Source of the DNA: Mucilaginibacter sp. SG564
GTDB lineage: Bacteria > Bacteroidota > Bacteroidia > Sphingobacteriales > Sphingobacteriaceae
Assembly: GCF_013149275.1 (NCBI RefSeq)
Contig: NZ_JABGNA010000010.1
Coordinates: 1 to 64,000 of the forward strand
Direction: 5' to 3'
DNA: 64,000 nucleotides
The notes below the pieces were generated by a model, which was not told the origin of the DNA, did no database searches, and saw only the letters and a program-made list of their open reading frames with translations. A program made the translations under genes and the position numbers. Shown one piece after another: positions 35,931 through 44,644 of the stretch (position 1 is its first letter; the number at the start of each line of letters is the position of its first letter).

Positions 35931-36695
35931 ATGATCAATTTAACAGAGCGACACCAGTATATTATCAATAAAATGCAAAAGGAAGGCTATGTTGAGGTAG
36001 TTGACCTGTGTAAAGAATTGAAAGTTTCTTCCGTAACCATCAGGAAGGATCTGAAATATCTGGAAGAAAAACACTTGCTTTTTCGCACGCATGGCGGTGC
36101 TACACAAAGCAATCCCTACACTACAGATAAGCCGGTAAACGAAAAGGAAAAAATAAATTCGAACGAAAAAATGCGTATCGGGGCAGCGGCTGCTAGTTTG
36201 ATCGGGGTTAATGATTCCATCATCCTGGCTTCGGGCACAACCATACAAGCTTTTGCAAAAAGCATACAAGCCAAAGAAGCCCTTACTGTTATTACTTCTT
36301 CATTAAATGTAGCCATTGAATTAATCCATACTCCGGGAGTTGAAGTACTGCAACTGGGTGGAATGATCAGAAAAAGTTCCTCATCTGTAATGGGTGCTTA
36401 TGCGGAAAACATCCTGAAAGATTTCTTTTGCAGCATGCTGTTTCTGGGAGTTGATGGTATTGATATTGAATACGGCCTCACCACCACCAATGCCATGGAA
36501 GCGCATTTAAACAAACAAATGATGGCCATTTCAAACAAAACCATTGTACTGGCCGATTCAACCAAATTCGGGAAACGCGGCTTTGGTAAAATATGTAATA
36601 TTGATGAAATAGATCAGATCATTACTGATGAGCAGGTATCGGATCATGTAGTAAACACACTGGAAAGCGCGGGCGTAACTGTTACCATTGCATAA
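35931..36695 (+). CDS. DeoR/GlpR-family sugar-responsive regulator
   Basis: Probable repressor that senses a sugar phosphate. The N-terminal helix-turn-helix is seen as VEVVDLCKELKVSSVTIRKDL with the following LLFRTHGGA wing (about 18-60). The effector domain (about 80-235) has ILASGTTIQAFAK, LQLGGMIRKSSSSVMG and FLGVDGIDIEYGLTTTN, which form the DeoRC sugar site, and ends with the typical DQIITDEQVSD segment. Length 254. It stands between the sigma gene (divergent) and the DoxX-deacetylase pair (convergent), so its target could be either or itself. Confidence 0.92.
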   Translation: MINLTERHQYIINKMQKEGYVEVVDLCKELKVSSVTIRKDLKYLEEKHLLFRTHGGATQSNPYTTDKPVNEKEKINSNEKMRIGAAAASLIGVNDSIILASGTTIQAFAKSIQAKEALTVITSSLNVAIELIHTPGVEVLQLGGMIRKSSSSVMGAYAENILKDFFCSMLFLGVDGIDIEYGLTTTNAMEAHLNKQMMAISNKTIVLADSTKFGKRGFGKICNIDEIDQIITDEQVSDHVVNTLESAGVTVTIA

Positions 36696-36714
36696 TTCTT
36701 AAACACGTTTCAAC

Positions 36715-36741
36715 AAAAAATCCCACTTAGTTAAGTGGGAT
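36715..36741 (-). terminator. terminator between DeoR and deacetylase genes
   Basis: ATCCCACTTA (36720-36729) pairs with TAAGTGGGAT (36732-36741) over a GT loop. On the minus strand it is followed by TTTTTTG, so it mainly serves the deacetylase operon; on the plus strand it is followed by CGGTTTT. Confidence 0.8.
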
Positions 36742-36767
36742 CGGTTTTATACCTTAAGAACATCTTA

Positions 36768-37712
36768 TTATTCCCTTATCGTGGTTTTATCTTCCAAGGC
36801 CATACGGGCAATTTCATCTTTACGTTTAAAGGCAACACCGGGCTGCTGTTTGATATATTTAATGATATCGCTTGCAGCTTTAACCATTTGCGGACTACCC
36901 CCAATACGATCATGAAAACTGATTGACATTTGCCTGCGCTTATATTCTGATTCGGCGTAAAGCTGATCAAATTCCATTTTAATCTGGTTAACAAATTGAT
37001 CTGCCGAAAAATTCTTTCCTTCTATCAGCATGATATCGTTGCATCTAAGCGTATATGGAATAACTGCAAAATCTTTACCACTTACCTTAATAATAAAAGG
37101 TTCATCGCGGCTCAGATCATCAATATGATAAACGAAGCCTAATTCCTGCAATATTTTCAGCGTGTTTTCGCCCCTTCTCAACCAATTGGCGTTATATCCG
37201 ATGGCATCAAAACCCGTCACTTTTTTTATAGCATTAACACCATCTTTAATAAACCTCTTTTCTTCTTCATAGCTCATGGTGTATTCTGTCGCCCAATTCA
37301 TGCCATGTGCTGCAGCTTCATGCCCCCGCTGTACTATTTCTTTTGCCAACTGCGGGTTTTTTAAAACCGCTGTACCTACCATATGCGAGGTTACTTTAAT
37401 GCCCAGCTTATCCCAATTATCAAGCATCCGGGGGATACCTTCTTTGTAGCCATAAGCAAACCAGGTTGCTCCCGGCAAATCAATGAAACCTTTTTGCATA
37501 TTCTGAGGGAAAGGGCTTTCGGCATTATCCGGTTGCCCACCAGCCTCAAACTGCATGGATATGGAAACGACCAGGCGGGATCCATCGGCCCAATGTGTTT
37601 TAGGTTGGGCTTGCTGTCTGTTTTGTAAAAGGTTAATTGCGGTGGCGGGTTGAACAGCACCGGCCAAACCCAAAATACCGCTCTTTTTAATAAAATCTCT
37701 ACGGGTATCCAT
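36768..37712 (-). CDS. polysaccharide deacetylase family protein (NodB fold, PuuE-like), Tat signal
   Basis: Exported hydrolase of the carbohydrate esterase 4 fold. The N-terminus MDTRRDFIKKSGILGLAGA is a twin-arginine signal. The NodB fold is recognised by the LGIKVTSHMVGTAVLKN strand-helix unit, the His motif GHEAAAHGMNW and the late SISFHDRIGG segment. The usual TFDDG opening motif is replaced by SISMQFEAGG, which is closer to the allantoinase/PuuE branch than to chitin or peptidoglycan deacetylases, so the substrate may not be a polysaccharide. Length 314. It starts three bases after the stop of the DoxX gene and is co-transcribed. Confidence 0.8.
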   Translation of the reverse strand: MDTRRDFIKKSGILGLAGAVQPATAINLLQNRQQAQPKTHWADGSRLVVSISMQFEAGGQPDNAESPFPQNMQKGFIDLPGATWFAYGYKEGIPRMLDNWDKLGIKVTSHMVGTAVLKNPQLAKEIVQRGHEAAAHGMNWATEYTMSYEEEKRFIKDGVNAIKKVTGFDAIGYNANWLRRGENTLKILQELGFVYHIDDLSRDEPFIIKVSGKDFAVIPYTLRCNDIMLIEGKNFSADQFVNQIKMEFDQLYAESEYKRRQMSISFHDRIGGSPQMVKAASDIIKYIKQQPGVAFKRKDEIARMALEDKTTIRE

Positions 37713-37715
37713 GGC

Positions 37716-38114
37716 TTAGTGTTGCTTTAAAAATAGTTGATCGATCGCTAAGGTGTTACTATTGATAAATTGCAACAGTATGGTAAAAAAGGCAACATGG
37801 ATAAGTTGAGATGGCAAGACCTCCCAATTCTCAATCATACAACTTCCCAGAATAAGTGTGATCATTACCAGGCTACCGGCGATGAGGGCCGGTTTTGTAA
37901 ATAAACCGGTAACTAGTAGCAGACCGATGATGAATTCGGCAATAGGCAATACATAACTGAAGGGGATTACCAGTGCCTGAGGTAATATAGATTTGACAAA
38001 GCTGCCCACCATCCAATGACTAAAGGTTTGAAGCTTGGGCAGGCGCACCAACCCATGACCTAACATGCTGGTACCAATGGCCAGCCGGAGTAATAAAAAA
38101 CTGCTTGTATTCAT
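37716..38114 (-). CDS. DoxX-family membrane protein
   Basis: A 132-residue inner-membrane protein with four predicted helices. The family start is LRLAIGTSMLGHGLVRLPK (residues about 9-27) and the second and third helices are FSYVLPIAEFIIGLLLVTGLF and PALIAGSLVMITLILGSCMI. The role of DoxX proteins ranges from thiosulfate oxidation subunit to redox-stress complexes; none can be assigned. It is the first gene of a pair with the deacetylase. A CAACTTTG sequence upstream resembles the -7 motif with one mismatch. Confidence 0.82.
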   Translation of the reverse strand: MNTSSFLLLRLAIGTSMLGHGLVRLPKLQTFSHWMVGSFVKSILPQALVIPFSYVLPIAEFIIGLLLVTGLFTKPALIAGSLVMITLILGSCMIENWEVLPSQLIHVAFFTILLQFINSNTLAIDQLFLKQH

Positions 38115-38269
38115 AACTATTGTTATTTATGAATACAAAGTTGCGTCGCATTAGCGCAATAAACTTGTAGATATAAAGGATTGATCTGCAATTTTAAAGG
38201 TATGGAAACATGCCATTTCCATACCTTGCATAGTATGTTACAAAATATTGCAGTTGAATAATAAAAGTC

Positions 38270-38572
38270 TTAAGCAGATTTCCATATTTTAAATACGTTT
38301 TCGTACCGGGCATCGGTATCACGTATAATGACGGATAAATGATCCTGGCGTACCGGAAAATGTTGATCGATGGTGTAATAGATCTTTTGTAAGAGATTAC
38401 CTAGTTTTTGCTCAAAGTCGGTTTTACTAATACTGATCAGCACCTGGTTACCCAAAGCGGCCACTATCCCCTGCTCCCCGATCTCGCTTTTCAGTAAATG
38501 TATCACGTTTACAGTTAACGTTCTGGCAGCAAGCTCTGCCATTGTTAATATTTCGTTCATAATAATACCCAA
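38270..38572 (-). CDS. 100-residue protein of unknown function
   Basis: I do not recognise a family. The product is soluble, with alternating helices and strands (MAELAARTLTVNVIHLLKSEIG, GIVAALGNQVLISISKTDF, LLQKIYYTIDQHFPV, LSVIIRDTDARYENVFKIW), no signal peptide and no cysteine. The start may be the ATG at 38572 or at 38560. It lies 27 bases downstream of the RRM gene on the same strand and may be its operon partner. Confidence 0.6.
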   Translation of the reverse strand: MGIIMNEILTMAELAARTLTVNVIHLLKSEIGEQGIVAALGNQVLISISKTDFEQKLGNLLQKIYYTIDQHFPVRQDHLSVIIRDTDARYENVFKIWKSA

Positions 38573-38599
38573 AAAATTAAATGATAAAAGCTTGCCGGT

Positions 38600-38887
38600 T
38601 TACCTTAATAAGATACGCGGACGTCTGTGTACATGTACTTCTTCTGGCTGCTGATCGGCCAGTTTAACCACAATATCCCGATCGCCAATAGTACTGCCAT
38701 CAAGTTCTTTGATCGCTTGCAATCCTTGTTGATTATCCTGCATTTCAACAAAACCAAAGCCTTTGCTTTTACCAGTTTTTGGTTCTGTAATAATTTTTAC
38801 TGCTATCACGGCACCAAATAATTCAAACAATTGTCTGATGCCTACACCGCCCACATAAAATGGAATATTAGCTACAAAAATCTTCAT
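38600..38887 (-). CDS. RRM-type RNA-binding protein
   Basis: Single RNA-recognition motif, 95 residues. RNP2 is IFVANI (residues 3-8) and RNP1 is KSKGFGFVEM (about 45-54), with the aromatic residues for RNA stacking at Phe and Phe positions. The motif runs from 2 to 80, followed by a short basic tail (VHVHRRPRILLR). Such small RRM proteins occur in several copies in Bacteroidota and are thought to act like global RNA chaperones. It is followed by the 100-residue unknown gene. Confidence 0.92.
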   Translation of the reverse strand: MKIFVANIPFYVGGVGIRQLFELFGAVIAVKIITEPKTGKSKGFGFVEMQDNQQGLQAIKELDGSTIGDRDIVVKLADQQPEEVHVHRRPRILLR

Positions 38888-39080
38888 AATTCCTGATTTT
38901 TAATGATAAACACTTATTAACCTTCAGTTAATGATTAACGATCCGGATTTATGAAAAGTTTAAGAAATTTTAAAAAACTGCCGATTATGATTTATTGATG
39001 ACTTAAAACGAATTTCTCATTTACTAATGATGATCATTTACCATAAATCGGCCATCACAAGTAATGGAGTAACTTTATAA

Positions 39081-39111
39081 GTTAAAAGCCCGGTACAAAC
39101 CGGGCCTTTTT
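39081..39111. terminator. bidirectional terminator
   Basis: GCCCGGT (39088-39094) pairs with ACCGGGC (39099-39105), followed by CTTTTT on the plus strand and TTTTAAC on the minus strand. It terminates the 192-residue secreted protein gene, which ends at 39156. Confidence 0.7.
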
Positions 39112-39155
39112 CATTATAGGTGCCAATAGTTAATTAAAGAACAATTTATTGGTTA

Positions 39156-39734
39156 TTAGGAATGCTTATGTGCAAAGAACAGATATTTGATCTCGTATTG
39201 ATTATCAGCTTTATCAAACGCCATGAGATCAGCATCCCCGCGGAAATAATTTTGAACACTATAACGAAACTCTACCCGGGAAGGAAAGCTTTTATCAATA
39301 TTTTCAATTGTTAAATTTAATACCGGATTTGCAGTTCTCACACTATAAAAATAGCGTTCAACGGGGGCATACCCTTTACCTTGTTGAGTCAGTTGCTGGC
39401 GGCTATAAAGCATGAAACCGGCTGTATCCAGTATTTTATAAGTTCCGTTCTGATAAAACCTAAAATCCTGACTATTTTGACGGTAACCAAATATTTCACT
39501 TTTGGATAGCTTCATTTTTTTGCCCTGATAGATCAGCGATACATATCTTCCATTTAAAAACTCGTTTAGTTGGAGTTTGTCGTTTTTATCAAGAGCGTAA
39601 CTTAACCTACCTGCTTTGTAATCCTGTTCGTTAAGATATATACCGGTGGTACTTTTTGTACCTTGTGCTTGTGACCGTATACCCTGTATACAGATCATCA
39701 CCCCTACGACGAGCACTTTGATTGATGTTTTCAT
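39156..39734 (-). CDS. secreted protein of unknown function, 192 residues
   Basis: Signal peptide MKTSIKVLVVGVMICIQGIRSQAQ. The mature part is beta-rich and soluble, with GIYLNEQDYKAGRLSYALDK, SEIFGYRQNSQDFRFYQNGTYKILD and a C-terminal His-containing end (FFAHKHS). No lipobox, no membrane helix and no known catalytic motif. The pattern of a YLN..DY..G..SY opening followed by a tyrosine-rich GYR..D.R.Y segment is found in secreted proteins of Bacteroidota without known role. Monocistronic, between two hairpins. Confidence 0.7.
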   Translation of the reverse strand: MKTSIKVLVVGVMICIQGIRSQAQGTKSTTGIYLNEQDYKAGRLSYALDKNDKLQLNEFLNGRYVSLIYQGKKMKLSKSEIFGYRQNSQDFRFYQNGTYKILDTAGFMLYSRQQLTQQGKGYAPVERYFYSVRTANPVLNLTIENIDKSFPSRVEFRYSVQNYFRGDADLMAFDKADNQYEIKYLFFAHKHS

Positions 39735-39779
39735 TTTTTTATTATTTAATGATACTATAAACTAATAGTATTTCTTTAA

Positions 39780-39805
39780 GAAGCCGGGCTGTAATCCCCG
39801 GCTTC
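39780..39805 (-). terminator. hairpin after the porin gene
   Basis: GAAGCCGGG (39780-39788) pairs with CCCGGCTTC (39797-39805). Only a weak T run follows on the minus strand (CTTAAAG), so the role as terminator is likely but not certain. Confidence 0.5.
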
Positions 39806-39907
39806 AGCCTTACTAAATTTACCCCGACTCTTGAGTGTAAATTATTGCAGGCTTAGCGGTGTTTTGACTGACTTTATTTTTCCTGTTGTATTTTGATTAA
39901 TTAACCA

Positions 39908-41308
39908 TTAAAAACGGACTAATAAAGCGGCAATAAACCTTGTTTCTGAATTTACCAGATCGGGGACAAAGTCAGTACCAGCCAGAGGAGTTGTGTTATA
40001 TCCGTCAGGTGAGGTAACACCGCCGTGGCCAGCAAAGTAAGGCACGTTAGCATGGCGGTGAACAACTTCCATTCTAAAGGTCAGGTAATCATTTGGCATC
40101 AGATCCACTGTTGTTGAATAATCGTAAGCCTTAAATTTATCTCCCGGATTAGCGGTGAAAGGATGTGTACCAATGGCACCAGTATTAACAGCCGGAATTG
40201 GATTTGCATCGCCTGTAGGATATAAAACCAAGTAACGACCAGGGTTATTCATAATACCTCCACCGATAGTCCAGCCAAGATGTCCATGGTTCATCACCAT
40301 CCTATGATAGATCATCCCGCTGGCAAAATATTGGGCCGGTCCTTTAACAGGGTCCGAGCTAAAACCATTAACGCCATCGCCCTTTTCATCACCAAGGTCA
40401 CCTGTTATGGAGAATGCGGCACTATTTACAAACGTATTCTTATTTTTGTAATACCGTACTTCAATACTGTTGTCAGTGTGGAAGCGCTTACGGCCCGGTT
40501 TATCCTGAGTATCGGCACCGTAGTAGTTATTTGTCAATGCCTGGAACCACTCTACAGGGCGCCATAAGATCTGTCCACCGATACCTGGCCTGCTATTAAA
40601 CATACCATATGATTGCCAGCCGTTGATCAGCCAAGGTTCAATCTTTAATTTATCGGAAACGAATATCTGAACCCTTATACCATTGAAAAACCAAGGCGTA
40701 TTATCGGAGGTAAATGAAGGTTGATAAGCCCAGTTTTCGGCATTATAATAAGAGAACAAACCAATGTAAGACATAAATATACCTGCGTCCACATTGATAC
40801 CATTTAGTACATTAAAATGATAACCGGCATTGGCCTCACTCAAATAGCGGTAAGCTGTTGAAAGGTCAAATTGGCCACGTGTTACGCTAAAATCATTACG
40901 TGGCACAACCGTAGCACGTGTACCAAATTGGGTCAATACGCTTGCCCGGATATTATCATAATGAAAGTCGCCACCAAAAGCCACAGTTGAAATTTCAAAT
41001 TCATGATCACGCGCCAGTGCGGTAGAACCTACTACGGTATGGTCAATGGGGTTATTGTTTGATGCGGTATAATTAAAATCGAGCAAGAAACGGCCGGTAA
41101 AGTATTTAGTATCAAGCAGGGCCTTGTGCCTGCGGTCGTTACCGTTAAGCCAGGTAAAATCACCAAAGGCAAAAGGCTCAGCCTTGGTTTTCACAGTATC
41201 CTTAACCGTGGTACTATCTTTTTTTAAGTTTAAGGGAGTTGCATGATCCTGGGAATAGGCAGTAGTTAACACTATGCCTAAAAGAAGTGACAATAAAAGT
41301 TTTTTCAT
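39908..41308 (-). CDS. outer-membrane beta-barrel porin (BBP2/OmpL-like)
   Basis: Signal peptide MKKLLLSLLLGIVLTTAYSQ, then a Lys/Thr-rich spacer, then a barrel with repeated short amphipathic strands alternating aromatic and polar residues (FLLDFNYTASNNN, NIRASVLTQFGTRATVV, AGYHFNVLNGINVDAGIFMSYIG) and a C-terminal Phe (ARF variant RFIAALLVRF). Length 466. Family PF07642-type porins allow diffusion of small solutes. It lies downstream of the sigma-54 regulator gene on the same strand but is separated by 228 bases and a terminator-like hairpin. Confidence 0.8.
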   Translation of the reverse strand: MKKLLLSLLLGIVLTTAYSQDHATPLNLKKDSTTVKDTVKTKAEPFAFGDFTWLNGNDRRHKALLDTKYFTGRFLLDFNYTASNNNPIDHTVVGSTALARDHEFEISTVAFGGDFHYDNIRASVLTQFGTRATVVPRNDFSVTRGQFDLSTAYRYLSEANAGYHFNVLNGINVDAGIFMSYIGLFSYYNAENWAYQPSFTSDNTPWFFNGIRVQIFVSDKLKIEPWLINGWQSYGMFNSRPGIGGQILWRPVEWFQALTNNYYGADTQDKPGRKRFHTDNSIEVRYYKNKNTFVNSAAFSITGDLGDEKGDGVNGFSSDPVKGPAQYFASGMIYHRMVMNHGHLGWTIGGGIMNNPGRYLVLYPTGDANPIPAVNTGAIGTHPFTANPGDKFKAYDYSTTVDLMPNDYLTFRMEVVHRHANVPYFAGHGGVTSPDGYNTTPLAGTDFVPDLVNSETRFIAALLVRF

Positions 41309-41495
41309 TTTGAATATGGATATTATTAATTTTTGTGGCAGGGCAAAACTTTGTTTTATTATTCTGCCGTAACCACGTTAGTGCTATTTGCGGCTTAGTA
41401 GCCAATAGGTATACCAGATTGGCACCCCGGATATATACTAATTGATTATCAGTAACTTAGTTTTAATTATACTTTTTAAGTATTGCCTCTTAGAA

Positions 41496-41527
41496 GAAAA
41501 CCGTCTCACTTTATTAAGACGGTTTTC
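41496..41527 (-). terminator. terminator of the GNAT-M20-regulator operon
   Basis: GAAAACCGTCT (41496-41506) pairs with AGACGGTTTTC (41517-41527). On the minus strand it is followed by TTCTAAG. It lies 10 bases beyond the regulator stop codon. Confidence 0.7.
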
Positions 41528-41536
41528 TCATTTTGA

Positions 41537-42877
41537 TTAGTTCATGAATATTTGGTATTCCTCAATTTTGCGGTACAGTGTGGCCAGGCCAATACCAAGT
41601 ATCCGGGCGGCCTCGGTTTTATTACCCTTGGTGTATTTTAATATACGCCTGATATGATGCCCCTCTACGCTGTGCAAGTCAAGCGCTACCAGATCATAGT
41701 AGCTACCACTATGAAACTCATAAGGCAATAGTTTAGGGGTAAGCAAGGGCTCATCCATCAGGATGATTACCCTTTCAATCACATTTTTAAGCTCCCTGAT
41801 ATTCCCATTCCATTTGTGTTGATTCAGTAGCTTAAAAAAAGTAGCATCCACATCCGGCATTTTCTTTTTAACCTTACCCGAATAAACTTTGATAAAATGC
41901 CGGGCCAACACTTCTATGTCTCCTATCCGCTCACGCAGAGGAGGTAACATAATAGAAAACCCGGATAAACGGTAAAACAGATCGAGCCGGAAATGCCCTT
42001 CCTCAGATTCCTTTTGCAGATCGCGGTTGGTAGCTGCTATCAACCGTACATTTATTTTGGTTGTTTTGGTTTCGCCAATTTTAATAAAAGTACCATTTTC
42101 CAGTACGCGCAGTAATTTAGCTTGCAAGTCATGACTCATTTCTCCTAATTCATCTAAAAAAATGGTTCCACCACTGGCTTCTTCAAATAAGCCTTTTTTA
42201 TCTTTAACGGCTCCGGTAAAAGCCCCGGCCTTATAACCAAACAGCTCGCTTTCCAATAATTCTTTACTAAAAGCACTGCAGTTAACCGCTACAAAAGGTT
42301 TATCCTTTCTTAAGCTTTCGTAATGTATGGCTTCGGCAAACACTTCTTTACCTGTACCTGTTTCACCAAGCAATAAAACAGTGGCATCCGTTCTCGCTAC
42401 TTTTCTGGCCAGGTCAACAGCCTCTAAAATGGCGGGCGATCGACCTAAAACAATAGGGAACCCGTGCTGGGCCTCCACCTGATCCTGTTGTTCACTTACC
42501 TGATATTGTAAATTAGCCTTTTGTATAGCTTTACTTACCATAGGGATGATCTTATCATTATCATCGCCCTTGGTGAGATAATCAAAAGCTCCGTTCTTGA
42601 TGGCTAAAACTCCATCGCTGATGGATCCAAAGGCTGTAAGATTGATCACTTCTATATAAGGCTTGATCTGTTTGATCTTATTGACCAAATCTACCCCATT
42701 GGCGTCGGGCAGCTTCACATCGCTCAGCACAACCATAATTTCCTCACGCTCAACAATGCGTATGCCTGCTTTGGCATTTGCGGCCTGTACCACATGATAC
42801 CCTTCCAGGGTAAGTATACGGGCCAATAATTCGCTGAGCTTAACCTCGTCGTCAATTATTAATATGTTTGATTTCAT
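41537..42877 (-). CDS. sigma-54-dependent response regulator (NtrC family), paralogue of 14418
   Basis: Receiver domain with Asp9/Asp10, phosphoacceptor Asp53 (VLSDVKLPD) and LTKGDD; AAA+ domain with GETGTGKE, canonical sigma-54 loop GAFTGA and FLDELGEMSHD; Fis-type helix-turn-helix at the end (GNKTEAARILGIGLATLYRKI). Length 446. Its start overlaps the end of the M20 peptidase gene by 26 bases, which implies translational coupling and a shared operon. No kinase is adjacent. Compared with the regulator at 14418, the receiver is similarly built but the N-terminal residues differ, so the two probably respond to different kinases. Confidence 0.93.
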   Translation of the reverse strand: MKSNILIIDDEVKLSELLARILTLEGYHVVQAANAKAGIRIVEREEIMVVLSDVKLPDANGVDLVNKIKQIKPYIEVINLTAFGSISDGVLAIKNGAFDYLTKGDDNDKIIPMVSKAIQKANLQYQVSEQQDQVEAQHGFPIVLGRSPAILEAVDLARKVARTDATVLLLGETGTGKEVFAEAIHYESLRKDKPFVAVNCSAFSKELLESELFGYKAGAFTGAVKDKKGLFEEASGGTIFLDELGEMSHDLQAKLLRVLENGTFIKIGETKTTKINVRLIAATNRDLQKESEEGHFRLDLFYRLSGFSIMLPPLRERIGDIEVLARHFIKVYSGKVKKKMPDVDATFFKLLNQHKWNGNIRELKNVIERVIILMDEPLLTPKLLPYEFHSGSYYDLVALDLHSVEGHHIRRILKYTKGNKTEAARILGIGLATLYRKIEEYQIFMN

Positions 42878-44030
42878 TTCTGTACTTGTTTGGATTGTTG
42901 ATCAACATCAGCGGCAGGGTTTCCAATAACCGCACATAAGTGTTGATCCCTTTTTTGATCTCTTCCAGATAAATAAACTCATCCGAAGAATGGGACCTGG
43001 CAGAATCACCAGGACCTATTTTTACCGATGGAATGGTTAACCAGGCCTGATCAGAAGTGGTAGGCGAACTGTAGGTTTTGCATCCTATAGCTATACCAGC
43101 CTTCACGATAGGATGATCAATGGGAACCGAAGATGCCCCTAATGATCCCGGACGTACCATTATCTGGCATGATACATTCTTTTTGATAGTGTCCAGAATC
43201 TCCTGTTGGGTATAGGTATCATCATTCCGGATGTCGACCGTAAATTCACATAAAGATGGCACAATATTATGCTGCAGACCCGATTTGATAATGGTGATGG
43301 TCATTTTTACCGGCGGCAAGCCTGTAAGCTGCTGCGGAAACTGATAATTTCTGAACCAGTCTAGGTCTTTTAAACATTTGTGAATAGCGTTATCTCCCTC
43401 TTCCCTCGCCGCATGCCCCGAACGACCGTTGCTGATACAATCCAGCACCAGGTTTCCTTTTTCGGCAACAGCCATTTGCAACAGGGTAGGCTCGCCAACT
43501 ATGGCCAGCTCCAGTTTACCCAGCAAAGGCAAAATTGATTTGATTCCATTTTGGCCGGAATTTTCTTCCTCGGCAGTTGTTGCCAGGCATAAGTTAAACC
43601 CCAATCCCTGATAACAATAAAAATGCAGGAAAGTAGCTATGAGCGACACCAGGCATCCCCCGGCATCATTACTACCCAGACCATATAATTTTCCTGAAGT
43701 TATTTCCGGGCAAAAGGGATCATTGGTATAACCGTCATTGGGCTTAACTGTATCTAAATGAGAATTGAGCAAAATGGTGGGTTTAGTACTATCATAGTAT
43801 TTATTATAGCACCAAAGGTTATTCCCTTTTCTTTTTACTTTGATAGAGTAACCAGCCAGATATCGCTGTACAATATCAGCTACTGCTCCTTCGTTGCCAC
43901 TAAATGAAGGGGTTTTTATTAATTGTTGCAGTAAACTTACCGACTCACTAAAAAGCAGGTTGTTCATAGGCAGGCCTGTCCATAATGGAGAAACATCTGT
44001 CCGCTCATTCAAATCTTTTATCATAACCAT
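42852..44030 (-). CDS. M20-family zinc peptidase/deacylase (ArgE/DapE-like)
   Basis: Hydrolyses an N-acyl amino acid. The M20 metal and catalytic residues are visible: His and Asp in LLNSHLDTVKPND, Asp in GSNDAGGC, the Glu pair in TTAEEENSG, Glu in IVGEPT and His in SARSHSSDEF. The first ATG (44030) gives 392 residues; an ATG at 43967 gives MNNLLFSESVSLLQQL, a more usual N-terminus for the family, so the true start is uncertain. The gene begins 6 bases after the GNAT acyltransferase stop. This pairing suggests acylation and deacylation of the same amino acid, such as glutamate/ornithine in arginine synthesis. Confidence 0.85.
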   Translation of the reverse strand: MVMIKDLNERTDVSPLWTGLPMNNLLFSESVSLLQQLIKTPSFSGNEGAVADIVQRYLAGYSIKVKRKGNNLWCYNKYYDSTKPTILLNSHLDTVKPNDGYTNDPFCPEITSGKLYGLGSNDAGGCLVSLIATFLHFYCYQGLGFNLCLATTAEEENSGQNGIKSILPLLGKLELAIVGEPTLLQMAVAEKGNLVLDCISNGRSGHAAREEGDNAIHKCLKDLDWFRNYQFPQQLTGLPPVKMTITIIKSGLQHNIVPSLCEFTVDIRNDDTYTQQEILDTIKKNVSCQIMVRPGSLGASSVPIDHPIVKAGIAIGCKTYSSPTTSDQAWLTIPSVKIGPGDSARSHSSDEFIYLEEIKKGINTYVRLLETLPLMLINNPNKYRNEIKHINN

Positions 44031-44036
44031 AAATAA

Positions 44037-44582
44037 TTAGTTTAACTGTGGATCAAACAACATAGCGGTGCACAAACAATTGCACCTGTTTTTACTTTGC
44101 AGTACATTGTAATTAATACAGCTTTTACAAGCATCCCAAAACTTTGATTCCTGCGCAACTTCACTATAGGTCACCGGCTCGAAACCCAGTTTGGAATTCA
44201 TTTTCATAATGGCCAAACCTGATGTGATGCTGAATACTTTTGCAGCCGGATATTTGGTTCGGGATAATTCAAATATTTGTGTTTTAATTTGGGAGGCCAC
44301 ACCCTGATTACGGTGTTTTGGCGATACGATAAGACCACTGTTGGAAACAAATTTTTCATTGTCCCAGGTTTCTATATAGGAGAAACCAACCCACTCGCCA
44401 TTTTCTGTTACAGCCACTATCGCTTTGCCCTCATCAATTTTTTCTATTACAGAGGCTGCAGATCTTTTGGATATTCCCGAGCCCCTTGCTATTGCGGAAC
44501 TTTCCATTTCATGGATTATCTGGTCGGCAAAGACCACGTCAGACGGAATAGCTGACCTTATAATAATTCGTTCATCTTCCAT
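44037..44582 (-). CDS. GNAT-family N-acyltransferase with C-terminal cysteine cluster
   Basis: Acyl-CoA-dependent amino-group transferase, 181 residues. The GNAT core is complete (IIIRSAIPSDVVFADQI, IVAVTENGEWVGFSYIE, SGLIVSPKHRNQGVASQIK with the R/Q-x-x-G-x-A acyl-CoA loop, and AAKVFSITSGLAIMKMNSKLGFEPV). The C-terminal 35 residues carry five cysteines as CKSC and CNCLC, which could bind metal. To my recollection this tail resembles the GNAT enzyme of Bacteroidota arginine operons, so a glutamate N-acyltransferase is proposed. The M20 gene follows immediately. Confidence 0.8.
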   Translation of the reverse strand: MEDERIIIRSAIPSDVVFADQIIHEMESSAIARGSGISKRSAASVIEKIDEGKAIVAVTENGEWVGFSYIETWDNEKFVSNSGLIVSPKHRNQGVASQIKTQIFELSRTKYPAAKVFSITSGLAIMKMNSKLGFEPVTYSEVAQESKFWDACKSCINYNVLQSKNRCNCLCTAMLFDPQLN

Positions 44583-44644
44583 TTCTCTTTTTTAGTTTAT
44601 TTCAGTTACAAGCATGGATTGTTTTTATAACTGTACATACCCTA

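Noticed and set aside
41419..41434. TGGCACC sequence as a sigma-54 promoter near the porin
   Set aside because: It points along the plus strand, away from the porin, and has no GC at the -12 position ten bases after GG.
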